Positions 7,648 through 17,061 of a stretch of DNA of 64,000 bases are shown one piece after another. A program made the position numbers and the translations under genes. The notes beneath the pieces are model-generated. The model saw nothing but the letters and a program-made list of their open reading frames with translations, ran no database searches and was not told where the DNA came from. Every line of letters begins with the position of its first letter. Position 1 is the stretch's first letter. The stretch comes from SNAP01 sp049671745 (GTDB taxonomy: Bacteria > Bacteroidota > Bacteroidia > Bacteroidales > Marinifilaceae), in assembly GCA_049671745.1 (NCBI GenBank), contig JBATVL010000074.1, positions 24,892-88,891 of the forward strand, written 5' to 3'.

Positions 7648-8580
7648 ATGGAAAAAATTAAATGCCTAATTATAGGTTCTGGTCCTGCTGGATATACAGC
7701 AGCTATATATGCTTCTCGTGCAAATCTTAGTCCTGTTCTTTATACTGGTCTTCAGATGGGTGGACAGTTAACTACGACTACTGAGATAGATAATTTTCCT
7801 GGATATCCTTCTGGTGTTACAGGCAATGAGATGATGGAAGATCTTCGTAAGCAATCTGAACGTTTTGGTACTGATATTCGTTTCGGTATTGTTACTAATG
7901 TTGATTTTTCTACAAAACCTCATAAAGTAACTATAGATGAAGAAACTGTTATAGAGACTGATTCTGTAATTATAGCTACTGGTGCAACTGCTCGTTATCT
8001 AGGTATAGAATCAGAAGAGAAATATCGAGGTATGGGAGTTTCTGCTTGTGCTACTTGTGATGGTTTTTTTTATAGAAAAAAAGATGTTGCAGTTGTAGGC
8101 GGTGGTGATACCGCTTGTGAGGAGGCTACTTATTTAGCTGGTCTTTGTAATCATGTATATCTTATTGTACGTAAAGATTTTTTAAGAGCTTCTAAGGCTA
8201 TGCAAGATCGTGTTTTTGCTACAGAAAACATCACTGTTCTTTTTGAGCATAATACAAAAGAATTATTTGGTGAAGATGGAGTTGAGGGTGCTGTTTTAAT
8301 TCAACATCAAGGAAAGGCTGACGAAAGAGAGACGAAAATTAAAATTGATGGTTTCTTTCTAGCTATAGGACATACTCCTAATTCGATAGTGTTTAAAGAT
8401 TACATAAATACTGATAATGGGGGATATATTATAACAGAAGGTAATACTACTAAAACAAATGTTGAAGGTGTATTTGCTGCTGGTGATATTATGGATTCTT
8501 CTTATCGTCAGGCAATTACATCGGCTGGTGCTGGATGTCGTGCTGCTATGGATGCAGAAAGATACTTATCTGAATTATAG
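7648..8580 (+). CDS. trxB: Thioredoxin-disulfide reductase
   Basis: A 310-residue FAD/NADPH enzyme that reduces thioredoxin. The FAD-binding GSGPAGYTAA (10-19), redox-active CATC (134-137, in SACATCDGFFYR), the NADPH-binding GGGDTACEEA and the late FAD motif VEGVFAAGDIMD are all present in the expected order. Length is canonical for the low-molecular-weight bacterial class. It has its own promoter and terminator, so it is monocistronic. It would supply electrons to cytosolic thioredoxin and, through DsbD, to the envelope. Confidence 0.97.
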   Translation: MEKIKCLIIGSGPAGYTAAIYASRANLSPVLYTGLQMGGQLTTTTEIDNFPGYPSGVTGNEMMEDLRKQSERFGTDIRFGIVTNVDFSTKPHKVTIDEETVIETDSVIIATGATARYLGIESEEKYRGMGVSACATCDGFFYRKKDVAVVGGGDTACEEATYLAGLCNHVYLIVRKDFLRASKAMQDRVFATENITVLFEHNTKELFGEDGVEGAVLIQHQGKADERETKIKIDGFFLAIGHTPNSIVFKDYINTDNGGYIITEGNTTKTNVEGVFAAGDIMDSSYRQAITSAGAGCRAAMDAERYLSEL

Positions 8581-8602
8581 AATTTAAAATATATTTTTAA
8601 GG

Positions 8603-8634
8603 ATAGATTCATCTTATGATGAATCTATTTTTTT
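8603..8634 (+). terminator. Rho-independent terminator after trxB
   Basis: ATAGATTCATC / GATGAATCTAT with a TTAT loop and a run of T. The remaining 250 nt to the next gene show no other clear element. Confidence 0.9.
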
Positions 8635-8883
8635 GCATATAAATTTAGTCTATAGAAACAATGCGTTTGTCATTATTTATGTGTTTTTCGTAATCTTTTT
8701 ACATGTATTCGGATATTCGTTAAAAATGCTTAAAATATCTAGTTAATTTTAACTATCATTGCACTTAATAAATGAAGTAATGTTTAAACGCTAATTATTA
8801 TGATGATGAGTTGTAAATTCAATGTGTTTTAATTACGTTAATAAAGAATCATAATGTTAATCAGGCTCAAATATAAATACAAA

Positions 8884-10698
8884 ATGAGGAACTTATTATA
8901 TTTTCTATCTTTAGTTGTACTATTATTGGCGTGTTCTAAAGAAGATAAGAGAACTACTAATAATGAGATAGTATTAAAAACGGTAAGTGCTAGTAATATT
9001 GTAATGGCTCAAGATGCCCTTATTTTAGAATTAAATGAGGCAATAAAACTTTGCGCTATTGTTAAACCTTTAAATGCTAAAGATAAATCTTTAGCATGGG
9101 AAAGCAATGCTCCTTCCATAGTTAAGGTTGACAAAGTTGGAAATATTACTGCTCTAAAACCTGGAAGAGCTATTATTACTGCAACAACTATAAATAACAT
9201 CAAAGCTATTTGTGAGATAACTGTTAAGAAAGAGACTGTTAAAGATCTTAGAGCAAGTGAATTGAGAAGTATTCTTTTAGATACTAAATTTCCATGGTTA
9301 TGTACTACTAAAATAGATAATGGTGTTTCGGCTAATCGTATATTGTCATTAAACTTTGGAAGTAATAATGAATTGGATGTTATATGTGAAACAAATAAGG
9401 TGAATATAGATGGAACAGTCGTTCCTATTATCTCGTCCTACGATGTGAAAATTAAAGAAGACAAGTTAATTCTTATATTAGATACTAATATAGGTTTAAT
9501 TGAACCCAGAATTCAAATTGGAACCTCAGCAACTTTAGGTGGTGAAATGCCAATAAGATTAAAAGTCAAGGAATATACTACGGATAAAATTGTTTTATAC
9601 TTTGATACATATAGGGGGTTTGAAAAAGAGGTTATACTGACTAAGGCAACAGGTGATATTAATTTTTCTTCTAGAAGAAAAATGAAAGCTAAACTTGGTC
9701 TAGAAAGAAGAAGATTAAAGAGAGAGTTTATCGATATGAATCCTGGTTTTTTATACTCTGGTTATAAAGAATATCTTACTCTATTTATAACTAAAGGTAT
9801 CAAAGGTACAAGTGAGTCTAAGCCAGTAACAGCAGGTTTTTCATTTAGTACGTGGACTTCGACAGTTGATATAATCTACAATGATGTAAGTAATCTAATT
9901 GGTTATTGTGCTATACTTATTTATACAGAGAAAGGTTTTGTATCTGGAATCCCAATTAGTATAGATAATCACGCAATTTCAAATTTCAGATATAATGAAC
10001 ATTTAAATCGATTTGAAATTGATGAAGAGGGAATAGAAGGTTATTTTGGATATTCAGTGCTTCCTCCCTATTATATTGAAGGTACAGTTGATGATTTTTT
10101 TAATCATTATTCATTATGGATGAGAGAATTTACGCCAAGAACATCATTAGATTTTATATCGGATGTTACGAGAAACTCTACTTGTTCTTTAAAAGTAAAG
10201 TTTAGAGATATAAATAAAGAAAATACTCCTATTGTTGAAGAAGAGCGAGAATATAATATAGAAGATATTTATTTTGTAACGAAATATCAGGTTAGAAATA
10301 AAATTTTCAACACTTTTAATGAGCCTGTCTTTGGATCTGATAATAAATTAGATTATCAAAAAGGTGCAACTTTAGGGGACGGTTTATTGTTTACATTTGA
10401 CGATTATTACCAATTTAATTATTATTTCATTCCATTAGATATAATAAAATTAGGTGAAGATAGGATTTTATTTAAACGTAATGAGAATTCAATAACTAAA
10501 TGTAGAGTTTTGAATATTGATAATTCAGATGATATAAGAGTATTTTATGATAAAAACCCAAATATTAAGAAATTTGTTGATAGAATATGTAATAAAAATG
10601 GATTTTTAATTACAAAATCAAAACTTCCAAATGTTTTTGAGTTCGATTTTAGATTTATAGATTCACCTTTTGAGGTTATAAATACTACTAATCAATAA
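8884..10698 (+). CDS. Big2-domain lipoprotein, paralogue A
   Basis: A lipoprotein of 604 residues from the preferred ATG at 8884; an upstream in-frame ATG at 8854 would add 10 residues before the signal peptide. The signal is MRNLLYFLSLVVLLLAC. A bacterial Ig-like group 2 domain follows (about 25-115), with the typical PLNAKDKSLAWESN...VKVDKVGNITALKPGRAIITATT. The remaining 480 or so residues are an unrecognised region shared with the gene at 13144, for example YLTLFITKG, FSFSTWTSTVD, EIDEEGIEGYF and SLWMREF. Big2 domains are common in Bacteroidota surface proteins. Function is unknown; a cell-surface role is inferred. Confidence 0.8.
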   Translation: MRNLLYFLSLVVLLLACSKEDKRTTNNEIVLKTVSASNIVMAQDALILELNEAIKLCAIVKPLNAKDKSLAWESNAPSIVKVDKVGNITALKPGRAIITATTINNIKAICEITVKKETVKDLRASELRSILLDTKFPWLCTTKIDNGVSANRILSLNFGSNNELDVICETNKVNIDGTVVPIISSYDVKIKEDKLILILDTNIGLIEPRIQIGTSATLGGEMPIRLKVKEYTTDKIVLYFDTYRGFEKEVILTKATGDINFSSRRKMKAKLGLERRRLKREFIDMNPGFLYSGYKEYLTLFITKGIKGTSESKPVTAGFSFSTWTSTVDIIYNDVSNLIGYCAILIYTEKGFVSGIPISIDNHAISNFRYNEHLNRFEIDEEGIEGYFGYSVLPPYYIEGTVDDFFNHYSLWMREFTPRTSLDFISDVTRNSTCSLKVKFRDINKENTPIVEEEREYNIEDIYFVTKYQVRNKIFNTFNEPVFGSDNKLDYQKGATLGDGLLFTFDDYYQFNYYFIPLDIIKLGEDRILFKRNENSITKCRVLNIDNSDDIRVFYDKNPNIKKFVDRICNKNGFLITKSKLPNVFEFDFRFIDSPFEVINTTNQ

Positions 10699-11136
10699 AT
10701 AATATTTATTTATATTTTTTTACAGTGTTTCCTTAAGAATATAAAAGGATTTGTTTAGTAGTAAGATATATCTATTTTTTTTATCTTGTTGTTGTCTAAT
10801 TGTTTGAGTGTGAACATATAGTGATAACAAATATTAAATATATGTGCTAACAGTGTTTTATCTTTTAAGTAAAATTAGAGTCTATAAACACTATCTTCGA
10901 TGGTTTATCGCTTTGCAGGTAAGGTTTGTAAGTGTTTATCTATTTGCGTTTTTCCAGTTTTTTGTTTATTTTGTAAAAAAACCATAATTTATCTGTTAAT
11001 CAATGTATAGCAACTATTCATCATTATATTTTGTCTGTTGCTAAATTGTTAAAAAAGCATAATAATATCTATCTATTTTTAGTTATTTTTGCTTGAGACA
11101 GTAAAAAATAAGAAAAATTGATATAATATATTCACT
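10699..11136 (+). other. 438-nt intergenic region with a possible -7 box only
   Basis: AT-rich sequence between two members of the lipoprotein locus. TATTTTTG at 11084-11091 fits the TAnnTTTG consensus 46 nt before the next ATG, but no good -33 element is seen. I found no terminator hairpin of convincing length, no RNA gene and no coding frame of interest. Confidence 0.4.
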
Positions 11137-13098
11137 ATGAAAAGACTAATAATATTAGGACTCACCATCTTAGCTCTATTATCGTCGTGTTCAAAAGACG
11201 GAGATGTAAAGAAATTACCAAAAGCTTCTGTGCTAAGTTTTCCAATAAGTGATGCGGTTATAAATGATACAAAAGTAAAATTAGAATGGGTTAAGAGCTC
11301 GGAAAAGGGAGTAAGTTATATTGTTTACATAGGAATTACAGAAGTTTTAGATGATTCTAATATGGTAGTGAGCGGAATAACACTTAACAAGCATACTGTT
11401 AGGAAATTGCTTGGTAGTCGAATGTATTTCTGGAAGGTTGCTGCGGTTAATTCTGTTGGTGAAAAAGTTTATAGCAAAATATCAACTTTTCGCACAGGTT
11501 TTATGCCTTCTTCTCCAATTTATCCAGCAAATAAATCTATAATTGATTCAAAATCGGTTACTCTAGAATGGAATGAAAATGGTGACCCTTCTACAAAATA
11601 TGATGTTTTTTTGAGTAAAGATGAACAGTTTGTTGATTCGAAAAAAATAGAAGAAGGAACTAAAGAACTTAAACATACAGTTGATAATCTTGATTCTGGA
11701 TCTACTTATTTTTGGAAAGTAATAGCGATAAATGGCGAGGGTAAACAAGTGCCTGCTGATGTTTTTTCTTTTTCTAATGGATTACCTTCAAAGGCACAAT
11801 TAGAATATCCTAGAGAAAAGGCTACATTGATTAAAACAAATGTTGATTTTAGGTGGGAGGAATCAGTTGTTGCTGATGGATCTAAACCTACATATTCTGT
11901 ATATTTAGGTTATAATAATTATTTGACTGATGCAAATAAAAAAGTTTCTGACCTACAGATGCCATCTTTTACAATAACAAATTTAAAAGAAGATACTAAA
12001 TATTTTTGGAAGATAATTTCTACTGATAAAAATGGTCGTTCTACAGATAGTGATATATATTCTTTTACTACAGACAAAACTCCAGAAATAAAATTAGTTG
12101 CTCCTCTAGATGGTTTTATAGGTGAAATTCCTGAATGCCTAGAATGGGAACCGATTCCTGGTTTTACTTATGATGTTTATCTAGTTAAGGGAGAAAATCA
12201 TTTTGAGAATATCAATATGATCAAGAGAAAATCAAGATTAGATAATTTTAAGCCTACAACGATTGAACCTGATGCTACTTATTATTGGAAGATACATGCA
12301 GTAAATGTTAGGGGAACAGAATTTAAGAGTGAAGTCTTTTCTTTTCGAACAAAGAAGAAAGAAATAAAACAAGAAGATGGTACATTTACTTATGATGAAA
12401 GAAAATATAAAACAGTAAGTATTAATGGAGACGAATGGTTTGCTGAAAATTATGCATATATCCCTGATAATTATAGAGAGAAGTTAATTGGTTCAGATGT
12501 GTATAAATATTTATGTGTAATTCCAGGTGTTCCTGTAACAACTATGATTACTGTTGATGGAGAGACAAGACTTGTTCATAATACAGTATATGATTCTAAA
12601 GAATCTATTCGTAATAATATTAATTATAAGAAGTATGGTCTTCTGTATTCTATGGTACAAGATAATTCTTCAGCTAGTGATTTTAAAATAGAAGAAAATA
12701 TTCCTGAAGGGTGGCATATTTCAACAGATAAGGAATGGAATGATTTAGAGCAAAACTTCGGTATGTCTGTAAGCGGTCGAGAATATAGAACTGATAGAGG
12801 TTCTCACGGTCCAAGGTTAAAAGGAAATATTGATGATTCTGATGATTGTTCTTGGCCAAAGAATGAAGCTACAAATGAATCTCAACTAACCATCTTACCA
12901 ACTGGCCTTGGTATGCCTGATAATAGTATGGTAAAATTTGGCGAACGAGCTTATATGTGGACTGCCTCTGTTTCTGATAGAAGATGTTATTTTAGGATAT
13001 TATATGCTAATAACCCTTCTGTTATGCGTTCAGCTGAAAGGTTAACAAGAAAGATGGCTATACGTCTGGTAAAGGGACCTAAGCCTGAAAATAGATAG
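11137..13098 (+). CDS. Lipoprotein with four FN3-like repeats and a C-terminal FISUMP domain, paralogue A
   Basis: A 653-residue lipoprotein with lipobox LLSSC. Four FN3-like modules cover about 30-119, 120-212, 213-309 and 310-405. Each carries the marks (W/E)W near the start and Y(F/Y)WK(V/I)...F(S/R)F near the end. The C-terminus (about 413-653) is a FISUMP domain: YKTVSINGDEWFAENYAYIPD, YGLLYSM, GWHISTDKEWNDLEQ, MWTASVSDRRCYFRILY and MAIRLVKG. The architecture suggests a rod-like stalk displaying a FISUMP head. It starts a probable two-gene operon with the Big2 lipoprotein 45 nt downstream. It is closely paralogous to 15013. Ligand and role unknown. Confidence 0.82.
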   Translation: MKRLIILGLTILALLSSCSKDGDVKKLPKASVLSFPISDAVINDTKVKLEWVKSSEKGVSYIVYIGITEVLDDSNMVVSGITLNKHTVRKLLGSRMYFWKVAAVNSVGEKVYSKISTFRTGFMPSSPIYPANKSIIDSKSVTLEWNENGDPSTKYDVFLSKDEQFVDSKKIEEGTKELKHTVDNLDSGSTYFWKVIAINGEGKQVPADVFSFSNGLPSKAQLEYPREKATLIKTNVDFRWEESVVADGSKPTYSVYLGYNNYLTDANKKVSDLQMPSFTITNLKEDTKYFWKIISTDKNGRSTDSDIYSFTTDKTPEIKLVAPLDGFIGEIPECLEWEPIPGFTYDVYLVKGENHFENINMIKRKSRLDNFKPTTIEPDATYYWKIHAVNVRGTEFKSEVFSFRTKKKEIKQEDGTFTYDERKYKTVSINGDEWFAENYAYIPDNYREKLIGSDVYKYLCVIPGVPVTTMITVDGETRLVHNTVYDSKESIRNNINYKKYGLLYSMVQDNSSASDFKIEENIPEGWHISTDKEWNDLEQNFGMSVSGREYRTDRGSHGPRLKGNIDDSDDCSWPKNEATNESQLTILPTGLGMPDNSMVKFGERAYMWTASVSDRRCYFRILYANNPSVMRSAERLTRKMAIRLVKGPKPENR

Positions 13099-13143
13099 AA
13101 TGTTTTTTTGATAAATAATTTAATAATTAAAATAAAAGAAAAG

Positions 13144-14877
13144 ATGAGAAGACTGATATACCTACTAGTATCTTTTACGCTTCTGTGTTCTTGTTCAAAT
13201 AGTGGCGAAGATGCAGGTCTTGCTGATATTAGAGCTACTAATATTATTGTCAATGTTGTTGATGTAGAGCTGAATGCTGGTAAACATGTTGAACTTGATA
13301 TTGGAGAAACTATACGTTTAAAAGCAACGGTGTTACCTGAAGATACAAAAGATAAAACAGTTACCTGGATAAGTAAAAAACCACATATAGCAACTGTTAA
13401 CGATGATGGTTTAGTTGTGGCTAAAAAGGAAGGGACAGTAGTAATTATTGCAAGAACAAGTAATGCTAAAATGGCAAGATCAACTATTGTTGTACGTACA
13501 GCTGTTTCTGCTGTTGATGCTGAGAAAGCAAAAGAATTAGCAAATATTCTTATGAATTCAGGTTACGGATGGTTATCTTCCTCTGAGATTAATAATGTTA
13601 CTGAAGATTTACGCCTTTTAGAGATGTCTTTTGAAAATAGTGGAGTAGCACAAATAAAAAGCGAAGCTACAAAAGATGTTGAATCAGAGTTTAAGTTCAC
13701 TGTTAAGGGTGATGAGATAATACTTTCGATAAAAACACTAAAAGGCTTTATAGAAGCAACTACCCCACTAGAGCCTCATTATCCTACGGGAAAAATAACT
13801 AAAATGAATTTTGTCGTTGATAGTTATTCTCCAGATAAATTTGTGATTTCTTTTCATGGTGAAGATTTTGATAGAAAATTAACTCTAACTAAGCAGTTTG
13901 AGCAAATTGATTTTAAGAAACAAAATATAATGAGATCTAAATTGGCTAATGAAAGAGCTAAGCAGTTTGATGATTTCATGAGAAAATATCAAGGTTGTAA
14001 TAAATATTTAACTCTTTGTGTTACAAAAGGAGTGCTTGATGCAACACCTGAAAATCCTGTTAAAATTGGGTTTAACTATAGTACAATGACTTCTACTGTT
14101 GATTTCGCATATAATACAAATGGAAAGTTTGTTTCTGGCTGTGGTATTCTTGTTTCTACTGAAACAGGTTTTGTATCAGCTCAACCTATAAAAATTGGCG
14201 GTAAATCTATTTCATCTTTTAAATACAATGATAACACGAATGTATATGAAATTGATGAGAATGGAATAGAAGGAAATTTTGAATGCTACCCTATGCCTCA
14301 GTATATTGTTTATGGAACTACAGATGACTTGTTAAGTGGTCATTCCCTTTGGATGAGAAGTTTCTTTCCAAAAGATCTTGTTACAAAGATGTTGACTGAT
14401 GTTAGAATTGATGCTAATAAAAATGAACCAGGTCTAAAGTACGATGTTGCTTATTTAGTTACTAATTATAAAAGAAGACAGCCTCTTTTTAATGAAGATG
14501 GTAGTCCCTTAATTTCAGTAACTGGTATTCAGGAATATCTGGAAAAAGAAATGTTAGGTGATGGTATCTTATTTAGTTTTGTATATGCTTACCAATTTTA
14601 CTATTATTTTGTACCTATTAAGGCAATTAAGATGGGTGAAGATAGAGTTAAGTTTGTGAGAGATGGAGAACCTTTAATTAATATGGAAGATCCTAAAAAT
14701 AATGTAATAATGTTGAAAAAATGCAAAGCAAGTGCAGTAATTAATGCTTTTGTTGATAAAGTTTGCGAACCTGAGGGATTACATGTTACACGATCTGAAT
14801 ATGAAGGCAGTATAGACTTTGACTTTAGATTTTTAAAGCGTAATAGTGAATGGTTTATGGCTAGGCAAATTAAATAG
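13144..14877 (+). CDS. Big2-domain lipoprotein, paralogue B
   Basis: A 577-residue lipoprotein from the preferred ATG at 13144, which directly gives the signal peptide MRRLIYLLVSFTLLCSC; the upstream ATG at 13108 would place 12 residues before it. The Big2 domain at about 30-120 reads LPEDTKDKTVTWISKKPHIA...DGLVVAKKEGTVVIIARTS. The C-terminal region of about 450 residues aligns along its length with the gene at 8884: KYLTLCVTKG, FNYSTMTSTVDF, EIDENGIEGNF, SLWMRSF, LGDGILFSFVYAYQFYYYF. It lies 45 nt after the FN3/FISUMP gene and so is probably co-transcribed. Its own terminator follows at 14892. Confidence 0.8.
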   Translation: MRRLIYLLVSFTLLCSCSNSGEDAGLADIRATNIIVNVVDVELNAGKHVELDIGETIRLKATVLPEDTKDKTVTWISKKPHIATVNDDGLVVAKKEGTVVIIARTSNAKMARSTIVVRTAVSAVDAEKAKELANILMNSGYGWLSSSEINNVTEDLRLLEMSFENSGVAQIKSEATKDVESEFKFTVKGDEIILSIKTLKGFIEATTPLEPHYPTGKITKMNFVVDSYSPDKFVISFHGEDFDRKLTLTKQFEQIDFKKQNIMRSKLANERAKQFDDFMRKYQGCNKYLTLCVTKGVLDATPENPVKIGFNYSTMTSTVDFAYNTNGKFVSGCGILVSTETGFVSAQPIKIGGKSISSFKYNDNTNVYEIDENGIEGNFECYPMPQYIVYGTTDDLLSGHSLWMRSFFPKDLVTKMLTDVRIDANKNEPGLKYDVAYLVTNYKRRQPLFNEDGSPLISVTGIQEYLEKEMLGDGILFSFVYAYQFYYYFVPIKAIKMGEDRVKFVRDGEPLINMEDPKNNVIMLKKCKASAVINAFVDKVCEPEGLHVTRSEYEGSIDFDFRFLKRNSEWFMARQIK

Positions 14878-14891
14878 TAACATAAATAAAG

Positions 14892-14930
14892 AAGGCTGCA
14901 TAGTTATATACTTAGCAGCCTTTGTTTTGT
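14892..14930 (+). terminator. Terminator after Big2 paralogue B
   Basis: AAGGCTGC / GCAGCCTT flank a 15-nt loop and are followed by TGTTTTG. The T tract is moderate. Confidence 0.7.
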
Positions 14931-14983
14931 GTTGTTTGCAATAAACAATATTTTAATAATACAGCTTACAACTTAGGGAAGTG

Positions 14984-14991
14984 TATATTTG
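14984..14991 (+). promoter_or_regulatory. Possible -7 box for the second FN3/FISUMP gene
   Basis: TATATTTG matches TAnnTTTG and lies 21 nt before the ATG at 15013. The -33 position is not conserved. It follows the terminator at 14892, so the next gene is probably a separate transcription unit. Confidence 0.4.
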
Positions 14992-15012
14992 TATTTAAAA
15001 TGAAAACAACCT

Positions 15013-16998
15013 ATGAAAAAATTAATATTATTCGGATTGATTGCCTTGTTTATTTTGTCATCTTGTTCTAAAGATGACGTAGGGGAAATATTAAAAGCAG
15101 TAAAGCTTGCTATACCTGCTGATAAGACAACTGTTAAATTAAATGTAACTACACTTTCTTGGAAAAAACATCCTGATTTTACTGCTAAGTATGATGTTTA
15201 TATCAGTAAATCTGTTGAATATAATGCTGAGAGTTTGTTTAAAGCGGATTATTTCGAGACGAGTGTAGTTTCACCAAAATTGGAAGGGAACATTCTTTAT
15301 CATTGGAAAGTTGTAGTTAAGAATGTAGATGGTGAGAAGGCTGAAAGTAAAGAATTCACTTTTAGAACGGCATTATTTGCTCCTGTTAAGCCAGAACTTT
15401 TATTACCTAAGAACAATATGAATACTAAACAAAAAAAAATTAAATTAGTATGGTCTAAAAATAAACTCAAAAATGTTGAATATTCTGTTTTCTTAGGTAA
15501 GAATAAGGATTTTAGTGACGTTAATATAATTAAAAAAGGTTTAAAAGATACTTCTTTTATTGCAACAGAATTGGAGGAAGGAGTTACCTATTTCTGGAAG
15601 ATTCAAGTAACTCCATCAGCATACCGTCAACCAGTAAGTAGTGAGATCTTTTCTTTTTCATCTGGAAACCAGTTACCAACAGTTCCTGTTCTTACTTATC
15701 CTTATGATGGAATGATGCTTGCTCCAACATCATTAAATCTTCTATGGGAAAGATCTACTGATCTTGACAATGAAAAAATTGTTTATGATATTTATTTCGA
15801 TGACGATAAAACTTTTAGTGATGAAAGAAATATAGAGAAGAATTTTGTGGGTAAGAAGATCACTTATCTTGATCTAGAATATAATACAATTTATTATTGG
15901 AAAGTCATTGCTAAGGACTTACAAGGTGCTGAGATAAGTAGTAATATTTATCATTTTACTACTTGTCAGGATCCTTTTACAAAATTATTATCACCAATAG
16001 ATAATTATAATGGCACTACTTTAGAGAAACTTACTTGGGAATATAAACCTGGTTTTAAATATAATGTTTTGGTTAGTAAAACAGATGGTTTTAGTGAGGG
16101 TGATGTTTATAAAAAAGATATTATCATAGGTGAAGTTCCATTTGTTGAATTTCAATCTAATGCTAAGTATATTTGGAAAGTAATTGCTTTTGATGAAGCA
16201 GGTAATTCATTCCCAACTACATCTCGTTCTTTTAATATTAAAAAGGAGATCTCTGATTCAGGAACAGGAACAATGAAGGATGCCGAAGATGAATATAAGA
16301 CTGTAATCATAAATAATGTTGAATGGTTGGCAGAGAATTTTAAACGTATTCCTGATTTGGCATTGGCTGGTAAAGATTGGTTGATTCCTGGTGAGCCTAT
16401 TAGGTTTGAAATCTTGCCTAGAAAAGAAGGAGAAGTTAGAAAGTATAAGCAAAATCCCACTTATAAATCTATTGATAGTGTAAAGAAAAATGCAAATTAT
16501 TTAAAATATGGTCTTCTATATTCTGTGAATTTTATTAAAATTGAGGGTAATATACCAAATGGTTGGCATCTTCCTTTAGATTTTGAATGGAATGATATGG
16601 AAAGATATTTAGGTGTAGATCCAAGTGATATATATCAAATGGATTATAGAGGAAAACATGCTCCAGCTTTAGAGAGTAAAGATTATTCTGATATTATTAA
16701 TGGAAAAGTGGTTAAATGGTTAGATGCTACTAATGTTTCTAAATTTAGTGCTATACCAGCTGGTTTTGGAGATGTAGATTATTCTAATTTCCCTAATTTA
16801 AAGCCAGTTGAATTTACTGAGAAATCATATTTTTGGACTGCAACTACGAGAGGTAAACAACTTTGCCGTATTTTGTATAATAATAGTAAAGCAGAATATA
16901 AAGGTGTTAAGAGATCACAATTACCTGCCAGTCGTTTAATGTCAGTACGTTTAATTGAGGGGCCAGCTCCTGCAGAACCAGTAAAAAAAGAAAGATAA
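15013..16998 (+). CDS. Lipoprotein with four FN3-like repeats and a C-terminal FISUMP domain, paralogue B
   Basis: A 661-residue paralogue of the 11137 product with the same order: lipobox LSSC, four FN3-like modules (marks such as YHWKVVVKN, YFWKIQVTP, YYWKVIAKD, YIWKVIAFD), then a FISUMP domain from about residue 420 (YKTVIINNVEWLAENFKRIPD, YGLLYSV, GWHLPLDFEWNDMERYL, YFWTATTRG, MSVRLIEG). An A9 run inside the gene (15432-15440) is read in frame, which is a useful control for the two poly-A frameshifts elsewhere. The tail PAEPVKKER is hydrophilic. It ends the lipoprotein locus and is followed by a bidirectional hairpin. Confidence 0.82.
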   Translation: MKKLILFGLIALFILSSCSKDDVGEILKAVKLAIPADKTTVKLNVTTLSWKKHPDFTAKYDVYISKSVEYNAESLFKADYFETSVVSPKLEGNILYHWKVVVKNVDGEKAESKEFTFRTALFAPVKPELLLPKNNMNTKQKKIKLVWSKNKLKNVEYSVFLGKNKDFSDVNIIKKGLKDTSFIATELEEGVTYFWKIQVTPSAYRQPVSSEIFSFSSGNQLPTVPVLTYPYDGMMLAPTSLNLLWERSTDLDNEKIVYDIYFDDDKTFSDERNIEKNFVGKKITYLDLEYNTIYYWKVIAKDLQGAEISSNIYHFTTCQDPFTKLLSPIDNYNGTTLEKLTWEYKPGFKYNVLVSKTDGFSEGDVYKKDIIIGEVPFVEFQSNAKYIWKVIAFDEAGNSFPTTSRSFNIKKEISDSGTGTMKDAEDEYKTVIINNVEWLAENFKRIPDLALAGKDWLIPGEPIRFEILPRKEGEVRKYKQNPTYKSIDSVKKNANYLKYGLLYSVNFIKIEGNIPNGWHLPLDFEWNDMERYLGVDPSDIYQMDYRGKHAPALESKDYSDIINGKVVKWLDATNVSKFSAIPAGFGDVDYSNFPNLKPVEFTEKSYFWTATTRGKQLCRILYNNSKAEYKGVKRSQLPASRLMSVRLIEGPAPAEPVKKER

Positions 16999-17012
16999 TT
17001 AAATGATATAAA

Positions 17013-17040
17013 GACAGTTTAGTATTGTACTAGACTGTCA
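17013..17040. terminator. Bidirectional terminator between the FISUMP lipoprotein and the acetate transporter
   Basis: GACAGTTTAGTA / TACTAGACTGTC with one mismatch and a TTG loop. It is followed by ATTTATTTTAT on the plus strand and lies between convergent genes. Confidence 0.65.
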
Positions 17041-17061
17041 TTTATTTTATATAAGTGGATA

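Noticed and set aside
15432..15440. A9 tract in the second FN3/FISUMP gene as a third slippage site
   Set aside because: The reading frame continues on both sides of the tract without a shift, and repeat spacing is normal.
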